This document shows positions 22,069-27,482 of a stretch of DNA of 27,482 nt, one piece after another. This DNA comes from CAYSBE01 sp046309355. Its GTDB lineage: Bacteria; Bacteroidota; Bacteroidia; UKL13-3. A program made the position numbers and the translations under genes. The notes under the pieces were generated by a model. It worked only from the letters and a program-made list of their open reading frames with translations, did not search any database and was not told the DNA's origin. Each line of letters opens with the position of its first letter. Position 1 is the stretch's first letter. Location of the stretch: contig JBKCPL010000058.1 in assembly GCA_046309355.1 (NCBI GenBank), forward strand, positions 1 to 27,482. The letters run 5' to 3'.

Positions 22069-23066
22069 GACCTGGAAAGTGTTTTAGCGAACTGCGGGTA
22101 TTTGTTTTTAGCGAATAGGCTATAGGCTAATCCGGTGATGTAGCCACCTGCATAACTGCTATGCATGGCAATTAATGACGCTAACGCAAACAGTACATTC
22201 ACAGATTTTAGTGTAGCAAGGTATACTGAAATGGATGTTACCGTAAGTATATAAATCAGTAGCGGCCATAGTATGATCTGTATATTTCTAGTATAGACAT
22301 ACCATGGAATACACACACACACGTATAGCAAAGTCAGGGTAGGAGGAGCCAACTGCCTAAATGTAGTTATGGACCTGTGCTTCCTTAATAGGTATGGTTT
22401 CCAGAATCCGTATTGGAAAAACTGCTTGGAGAGTTGCGCTAAGTTTTCTCGTACCTCGTACTTCGACCAAATGTCCTCCGACAAATAAATTTTATACCCC
22501 GATTTAATTAGTCTGTAACTGTAATCATCATCCTGATTCCGGATCAATTGCTCATCAAATTTCCCGACTGTTTCTGTAGCTTCTTTTTTAAATACAGGTA
22601 CACTCACCGTATCTACAAATCCTGATTTATTCCTGGAACGAAAGCTATTTATTCCCATACCAAAAGGTACTCCCATGGCTGCAGCTATTGCTTTTCCTGT
22701 AGGTGTATGTCCGGTATGCACTATACGACCGCCTGCACAGCCTATATCATCATTTTCTGTCAGTAAACGTATACATGTATCGATATAATTCGGGCTTATA
22801 TAGCTGTGTGCCCCGCATAACATGATATATCTGCCCTTTGCCCGTTCAAGACATTGGTTTATGCCGTGTGGTGTAAATCCGTTATGATTATCCAATACAT
22901 GGATATTCGTTTTTAATTCGATGCTTTCAGCAACGGGCTTTTCAAGTACATTGCCGTCAGCAATCAGAATTTCGTATGCTGTATTTTCCGGCACATGCAA
23001 TTCTGATAGTAACTTATTCAGATTACTGTTTTCATCTTTTACCGGTATAAGTATAGATAGGAGCAT
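22065..23066 (-). CDS. ExoA-like family 2 glycosyltransferase
   Basis: 333 residues from the ATG at 23066, which follows the wecB stop by 7 nt and opens with MLLSILIPVKDEN, the GT2 start; a longer frame begins upstream at 23111 but would overlap wecB. A GT-A domain (about 1-235) has D37 in IADGN and the acceptor-side QDDDYSYRL (178-186), as in ExoA. The metal-binding DxH position reads CGAH (84-87), with glycine in place of aspartate. The C-terminus (about 240-315) has two to three membrane helices and the HSSYAGG box of the ExoA type. It would add a sugar to a lipid-linked intermediate at the inner membrane. An AC repeat of six units lies in codons 249-252. Confidence 0.85.
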   Translation of the reverse strand: MLLSILIPVKDENSNLNKLLSELHVPENTAYEILIADGNVLEKPVAESIELKTNIHVLDNHNGFTPHGINQCLERAKGRYIMLCGAHSYISPNYIDTCIRLLTENDDIGCAGGRIVHTGHTPTGKAIAAAMGVPFGMGINSFRSRNKSGFVDTVSVPVFKKEATETVGKFDEQLIRNQDDDYSYRLIKSGYKIYLSEDIWSKYEVRENLAQLSKQFFQYGFWKPYLLRKHRSITTFRQLAPPTLTLLYVCVCIPWYVYTRNIQIILWPLLIYILTVTSISVYLATLKSVNVLFALASLIAMHSSYAGGYITGLAYSLFAKNKYPQFAKTLSRS

Positions 23067-23073
23067 AGTTGGT

Positions 23074-24171
23074 TTAACCGCCTTTGGCGATATCCAGCAA
23101 GTGATTAACAATACGTGTAGCTGCTTTCCCGTCCCATTTTTCCGGAATACGGCCTTCCTTCCACCTGTTGCCGGCTAATTTGTTCAGGGCCTCAATCAAT
23201 TTGTGCTTATCATTTCCCACCAGTTCATTTGTTCCTATGGTACAGGTTTCGGGTCGTTCGGTTGAGTTTCTTAACGTGATGCAGGGTATTCCCATCACCG
23301 TTGTTTCCTCGGTTATACCTCCCGAGTCAGTAATCACTCCTTTGGCGTGTTTAACCAGGTAATTGAATTCAAGGTAGCCGAGTGGGTCGCAGGTAATGAT
23401 TCTCGGATAATGTGTTCGGTACGGATTGAAAACGGCAGCTGTTCGAGGATGTACCGGGAATACGATGGGCAATCCAAGTGAATTTTCGTGTAGCGTAGTC
23501 AGCAGGTCGTTCAGTGTATCGGGCGAATCAACATTGGATGGGCGGTGCAGAGTTAGCACATAGTACGAGTTAGGTTTCAATGCATGTGAATGCATAACTT
23601 CAGGCATTCTAAATCTTGGCATTTGTGTGAGTAACGTATCAATCATGGTGTTGCCAACAAAATAGATAGCACTATCAGGCACACCGCATTTCAACAGATT
23701 GGTACGTGCTTGCTCGGTGGTTGTAAAATAATAGTCGCAAATGCTGTCGGTTACTATTCTGTTAATTTCCTCGGGCATCGTCATATCTCCTGACCGTATA
23801 CCTGCTTCAACATGGGCAGTTCGTATGTGCAGCTTTTTTGCTACGATGGTACACGCCATGGTTGATGTAACATCACCCACAACCAGCACGAGGTCAGTTT
23901 TTTTGCCGGTCATGTATTTTTCAAATGCCACCATGATAGCAGCGGTTTGTTCGGCTTGAGTACCCCCGCCACATTCCAGGTTTACATTTGGTTCGGGAAT
24001 GTTTAATTCACGAAAAAATGTAGCACTCATTTTCTCGTCAAAATGTTGCCCCGTATGTACGAGTTGAAAATCGATAGATGCTCCCCCTTCACAGGCTAGT
24101 TTTATCGCATTGATGATGGGCGATATTTTCATGAAATTTGGACGAGCCCCTGCTATAAGTGTTATGTGCAT
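23074..24171 (-). CDS. wecB: UDP-N-acetylglucosamine 2-epimerase (non-hydrolysing)
   Basis: 365 residues. The opening GARPNFMKISPI, HTGQHFDEKM (39-48), VVGDVTSTM (97-105, D100), HVEAGIRSGD (120-129, E122), MPEEINR (132-138, E135), TLHRPSNVD (207-215, H209), PVHPRT and TDSGGITEE are the WecB signatures, and the acidic and histidine catalytic positions are all kept. It converts UDP-GlcNAc to UDP-ManNAc, a precursor for amino-sugar polymers. It overlaps the end of the upstream GT4 by 10 nt and is followed after 7 nt by the GT2 gene, so it is inside the operon. No wecC dehydrogenase is visible in the window. Confidence 0.95.
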   Translation of the reverse strand: MHITLIAGARPNFMKISPIINAIKLACEGGASIDFQLVHTGQHFDEKMSATFFRELNIPEPNVNLECGGGTQAEQTAAIMVAFEKYMTGKKTDLVLVVGDVTSTMACTIVAKKLHIRTAHVEAGIRSGDMTMPEEINRIVTDSICDYYFTTTEQARTNLLKCGVPDSAIYFVGNTMIDTLLTQMPRFRMPEVMHSHALKPNSYYVLTLHRPSNVDSPDTLNDLLTTLHENSLGLPIVFPVHPRTAAVFNPYRTHYPRIITCDPLGYLEFNYLVKHAKGVITDSGGITEETTVMGIPCITLRNSTERPETCTIGTNELVGNDKHKLIEALNKLAGNRWKEGRIPEKWDGKAATRIVNHLLDIAKGG

Positions 24172-25364
24172 ACGATAGAGGTTAAAAAATGATGAAGCGA
24201 ATCTATTTGTGTTTCGCGGTTGAAGAATTGAATGGCTGCATTTCGCCCATTTTCTGATAGGCGTTTCATCTCTTCACGCGGTGTACTTTTTATTTTTTCC
24301 AAAACAGCCGACATCTCTTTAAATGAACGAGGTTCACAAATCCATCCGCACCGGTGGTCACGAATTATCTTAGCCCCTTCGCCACCACCTGCAAAAATAA
24401 TGGGTAATCCTGCAGCCATTGCCTCATAAATTTTTGATGGCACTGCACCGTATATGGGCTTTATCAGCGGAATGATGGTGCATTGGTAGGTGCTCAAGAT
24501 TGTAGGTATTTCGTTTCGGCCTGCTTTCCCATGATACACAACGCCACATCCGGGATGTGTATCAATGTAGTCGGTTATCATTTTTTGTTCGGCACCGTCA
24601 CCGTATATATGCAACTCAGCCCCCAGTGAGGCATAATCAATATGTGTACACAAATCATAAATACCCTGTGCCACACCCAGCAAACCCGCATATACAATTC
24701 GTAGTGTATCATCGTGGGTTTCGTTCGCACTCTTTTGTGCAAATCGATTTATGTCTACACCATTCCTGCACAGATGTACGTGTTTGATTTTTGCCTTCTT
24801 AAGGTGAGTAAGGATTTCTTCTGATTGTCCGGTAGCCGCATAGGAGTTTCTGTAAGATAGCTTTTCCAGCCATTCCAGTACGCTGTACAGTGTGCCTTTT
24901 TTAACTGCACCCAACTCAAATGCCGACAATGGCCATATATCTGACACATTCATAATGTGCCGGGCACTGCACAATGCCGATAGGGTAATTCCCGACAGGG
25001 CTAATGTAAGTGGAGGAGATTCAGTAAGTATAAATGCAGGTTTGAATTTTCGCAAAGCAAACAGCGTAAGCAAACAGGTAAATGAAAAGCTTAGCATACT
25101 TACTATTCTTGGAAAAGCCTTTTTTGAGTTGGAGGCATAAATCCACGTGCGGGTTATGTGTATTCCCTCATGTGTTTCGTGTGAGTATATTTTTCTTTTG
25201 TAGCCGTTAAAAATTTTACCTGTAGGATAGTTCGGCATAGACGTAACAATGCGTACATCCCAGCCCCTTTTTTTTAAGCCTTGTGCGGTTTCAAACAGCC
25301 TGCTTTGCGGAGCACCCATTTCCGGTGGGTAGTATTGAGTCAGAATGACAATCCTATTGTTCAT
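24162..25364 (-). CDS. WbuB-like family 4 glycosyltransferase
   Basis: 400 residues of the GT-B fold. The N-terminal Rossmann-like part opens with RIVILTQYYPPEMGAPQSRL, which is typical of WbuB/WbnK-like enzymes; a GRKG-like donor loop follows in SMPNYPTGK and VSDIWPLSAFELG. The C-terminal part has the donor-binding helix (CGVVYHGKAGRNEIPTILS, about 270-290) and the EAMAAGLPIIFAGGGEGAKI segment (about 331-350). WbuB adds an N-acetylamino-sugar such as FucNAc to the growing chain. Its ATG overlaps the CapK/PaaK-like gene 2 stop by 4 nt (ATGA) and its end overlaps wecB by 10 nt. The identity of the sugar transferred is not determined. Confidence 0.88.
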   Translation of the reverse strand: MNNRIVILTQYYPPEMGAPQSRLFETAQGLKKRGWDVRIVTSMPNYPTGKIFNGYKRKIYSHETHEGIHITRTWIYASNSKKAFPRIVSMLSFSFTCLLTLFALRKFKPAFILTESPPLTLALSGITLSALCSARHIMNVSDIWPLSAFELGAVKKGTLYSVLEWLEKLSYRNSYAATGQSEEILTHLKKAKIKHVHLCRNGVDINRFAQKSANETHDDTLRIVYAGLLGVAQGIYDLCTHIDYASLGAELHIYGDGAEQKMITDYIDTHPGCGVVYHGKAGRNEIPTILSTYQCTIIPLIKPIYGAVPSKIYEAMAAGLPIIFAGGGEGAKIIRDHRCGWICEPRSFKEMSAVLEKIKSTPREEMKRLSENGRNAAIQFFNRETQIDSLHHFLTSIVCT

Positions 25365-26635
25365 TTTATCTCCGAGTAAAAATGCTTGATTTTACCGGAT
25401 GCCGGTCTCTTTATTTCATCCGTTTTATTCAATACAATACGCAATCCCTTTTCCAGGTACAATTCCGCTTTTTGAGCAATCTCTTCGGCCACATCGCTAT
25501 CCAATTCGCCATCGCATACAATATCAAATACGAATGTATCGGTTGCTGTTTGTCTTATGATAAATTCCTTCAAGGTTCCTTTTGACTCAAGTATGCTTCT
25601 GGAAATATAGTAAAATGTAAGTCCGGGCGAAACTTTACCACTGGGCAGTACAATGGTATCATTTGTTCGGCCTAACAGAGCAGATAGGTATGGATTTCCG
25701 TTCTTATCGTAATCAATTTGCCCCATATCGCCTATTTCGTACCTGATCATGGGAAAGGCCTTGTTGTATAATGATGTACATAGCAGTCTGCCGTCATCTG
25801 TCTGTTCCACAAAAATGGTTTTTGTATTTATTCTCCAGTATCCGTCCGGATTTTCAAAGGCGATGAGGCATAGTTCCGATGCACCGTATTCTTTCACCAC
25901 AGTCGTGCCTGTTGCTTGTTCAATCAGTATTTTATCTTCCGGTGTACATACCTCAGAGGTTACAATACATACCTGCAGTGAGGGACAAATATCTTTCAGT
26001 CGAATATTCTTTTTAAGAAGGTGACGGCAAAATAAAACGATAGAGTTCGTATATCCGTAAATGTACTTGAAAGGTTTTTGTTTAAAGCGGATTATAAATT
26101 CATCAAGTACATGTTCAGATAAATCAAACACGGTAAATCTTACCCGATTCAACACCAAATCTTTGGTCTGTTCCAGCAAAAATTTCTTTTTCTCGAGGGG
26201 TATTCCGTAGAATCTAGCCTGCAAGTCGCCTGGATGTATGCCATACAACGCATACGAATCATGAATATAACGCCAGGTTAGGGCATGTGTAAATTTATCT
26301 TTTGCAAAGTAAAACGGATGGCCTGATGAACCTGATGTATTGCCGATATAGGTGTTTCCACGAGTAAAACCATCCGACAGCAGCGTATCTATACTGCCCT
26401 GAAAATCTTTTTTTGTAAGTACAGGCAACTCATTCCAGTGTTCGGGAAGGTGACCACCTAACTTATGTTTATAATAAGCCGTATGTGCAAAGTGGTGCCT
26501 TACTATTTCCCAACGCTTTTTTTCTGTTTGGAGTTTCAGCTCTTCTACCGACAGATTATTCAACTTGTTTAGTTCGCTGGCCGCTTTACGTAAAGGGAAG
26601 CGCTTTAGGCTAAATACAATAGACTGTAAGTTCAT
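25361..26635 (-). CDS. CapK/PaaK-like adenylate-forming enzyme 2
   Basis: 424 residues of the same ANL subgroup as the protein at 20019-21419 but clearly divergent from it. The phosphate-binding loop reads TSGSSGHPFYF (100-110). VKEYGASELCLIAFENP forms the adenine-binding segment, MIRYEIGDMGQI carries the conserved acidic residue, and the C-terminal A10 lysine is K415 in SGKIKH. These features suggest an active adenylating enzyme with an acid substrate that cannot be read from sequence. It follows the partial GT4 after 46 nt and overlaps the next GT4 by 4 nt. A coenzyme A or carrier-protein acceptor is possible, but no acyl carrier protein gene is seen. Confidence 0.82.
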   Translation of the reverse strand: MNLQSIVFSLKRFPLRKAASELNKLNNLSVEELKLQTEKKRWEIVRHHFAHTAYYKHKLGGHLPEHWNELPVLTKKDFQGSIDTLLSDGFTRGNTYIGNTSGSSGHPFYFAKDKFTHALTWRYIHDSYALYGIHPGDLQARFYGIPLEKKKFLLEQTKDLVLNRVRFTVFDLSEHVLDEFIIRFKQKPFKYIYGYTNSIVLFCRHLLKKNIRLKDICPSLQVCIVTSEVCTPEDKILIEQATGTTVVKEYGASELCLIAFENPDGYWRINTKTIFVEQTDDGRLLCTSLYNKAFPMIRYEIGDMGQIDYDKNGNPYLSALLGRTNDTIVLPSGKVSPGLTFYYISRSILESKGTLKEFIIRQTATDTFVFDIVCDGELDSDVAEEIAQKAELYLEKGLRIVLNKTDEIKRPASGKIKHFYSEIK

Positions 26636-26681
26636 GAATGCAGAATATTCAGACAGGTAGCAGAAATTTTAAAAAGTTGGT

Positions 26682-27482
26682 TCACGAACGGTTATTCGTT
26701 AAGAGCTCTTTCCACAATCTAATTACTTCAGGCATATTGTACATCATCACATAGTCTGCAGCGCTTTTCTGTATGGTGGTGTACAGGTTTTCATTTTCCA
26801 TCAGTTCAATCACTTTATGTGCAATGTCTTCGGGCTCACCTGTGGTTATGAGTCCGTTTTTCCTATCCTGTATGATGTACTCAATTCCTCCCGCACCGGT
26901 GGTGATGACCGGAATATTCATGCTCATGGATTCCAGCAAGCTTACAGGTGTATTGTCTGTAACCGGTACACTTATGGACATATTGCAATGGACCGCAGTG
27001 TTAAGCCATTCGTTGCGTAGTTTCACACCGTGTAGCGTAATGTTCTTTTCCAGCTTATGAATACGTATTTTCTCTCTGCACATCGGAATGCGTCCTTCTA
27101 CATCTTTACCAAACATATGCAGATGAGCTTCGGGATACTTTTGCGTGATGTGAACCATGGCATCGATGATATTTTCAGGCCTATACAGTTTTCCGAAACT
27201 ACGCAGGTAAAGCATGACCGGATAGTTTCGGTGAGCACGTGATTTTGGATAAATGCTTATATCTATTGGGTTAGGAATTAGCCGTACAGCATAGCCTTTG
27301 TTTTCAAAATACTGTTTCAGATAACCCGAAGGCGCTGTTACCGCATGGGCATTTTTAAGCAGCAGGGTAAACATACGCTCTGATTTCAAATACCTGTCGG
27401 GTAAACTGCCACCGTGCAGGTTTAGGATATACTTTGTGCCTGATAGGCGAGCTGCTGCTGCTGTGAACAGCGCAAAGTAGAA
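26682..27482 (-). CDS. Family 4 glycosyltransferase, 5' end outside window
   Basis: The frame is open from 26682 to the window edge (267 codons), so the true start lies beyond 27482. A TTG at 27389 can open a shorter frame, but upstream codons continue a GT4 N-terminal region (YILNLHGGSLPDRYL just before it), so the gene is longer. The visible part holds the C-terminal GT-B domain: LRSFGKLYRPENIIDAM, an acceptor loop at NAVHCNMSISVPVTDN, and the donor-binding ESMSMNIPVITTGAGGIEYI. It heads the visible part of the polysaccharide operon and is followed after 46 nt by the second CapK/PaaK-like gene. Confidence 0.88.
   Translation of the reverse strand, partial: FYFALFTAAAARLSGTKYILNLHGGSLPDRYLKSERMFTLLLKNAHAVTAPSGYLKQYFENKGYAVRLIPNPIDISIYPKSRAHRNYPVMLYLRSFGKLYRPENIIDAMVHITQKYPEAHLHMFGKDVEGRIPMCREKIRIHKLEKNITLHGVKLRNEWLNTAVHCNMSISVPVTDNTPVSLLESMSMNIPVITTGAGGIEYIIQDRKNGLITTGEPEDIAHKVIELMENENLYTTIQKSAADYVMMYNMPEVIRLWKELLTNNRS

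Noticed and set aside
23067..23111. A longer N-terminus for the GT2 gene starting at 23111
   Set aside because: It overlaps the end of wecB by 38 nt, and the GT2 signature begins at the internal ATG at 23066.
1..27482. CRISPR arrays, tRNA/rRNA genes, insertion sequences, prophage or toxin-antitoxin genes
   Set aside because: No repeat-spacer pattern, cloverleaf, rRNA conserved block, transposase motif or att-type repeat was seen on either strand.

Overview
The window is a piece of a Bacteroidota chromosome. Several independent signs agree: a protein with a type IX secretion (T9SS) sorting domain, a TonB-dependent receptor with a CarboxypepD_reg-like N-terminus, a PyrR-like protein, a GlmU-like protein, a DUF4159 protein, a Rho with a long N-terminal insertion, the absence of clear Shine-Dalgarno sequences, and repeated matches to the Bacteroidota -7 promoter element TAnnTTTG. 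A Chitinophagales/Sphingobacteriales-type organism is plausible, but the sequence alone does not fix the family. I see no rRNA, tRNA, CRISPR array, insertion sequence or phage gene.

Layout: (1) 1-3.2 kb is housekeeping. It holds the 5' end of fabD (minus, leaves the window), a PyrR-like phosphoribosyltransferase, divergent rpmE2 (L31 type B), and a GlmU-like gene followed by tpiA, closed by a bidirectional terminator. (2) 3.2-8.6 kb holds two large envelope genes on the minus strand: a SusD-less TonB-dependent receptor and, downstream of its terminator, a beta-helix/PKD protein with a T9SS tail. Their promoters share one architecture: TTAACT, 20 nt, TAnnTTTG, with TTAACA-like hexamers repeating upstream every 11 bp. 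This resembles a PHO box and is the most interesting signal here. (3) 8.7-13.5 kb is a minus-strand run: thioredoxin-like lipoprotein/exported protein, rsmE, DUF4159, prmA, kbl. (4) 13.6-17.3 kb holds a 2-Cys peroxiredoxin, rho and a pyruvate dehydrogenase E2-type gene. (5) 17.4-18.0 kb is a plus-strand LPP20-like lipoprotein, converging with the next block with only 1 nt between stop codons. (6) 18.0-27.5 kb is a surface-polysaccharide operon read right to left: GT4 (partial), CapK/PaaK-like adenylating enzyme, WbuB-like GT4, wecB, ExoA-like GT2, GNAT acetyltransferase, second CapK/PaaK-like enzyme, polysaccharide deacetylase-like protein and DegT aminotransferase. Several of these genes overlap by 4-10 nt.

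How they fit together: block 6 probably makes and decorates an amino-sugar-containing glycan. WecB would supply UDP-ManNAc, DegT an amino sugar, the glycosyltransferases assemble, and the CapK-like enzymes plus GNAT could add acyl groups. Block 2 looks like an inducible outer-membrane uptake/surface pair, possibly under phosphate control. The remaining genes are core metabolism, translation modification and stress defence. No stretch longer than about 175 bases lacks a gene or a described signal.
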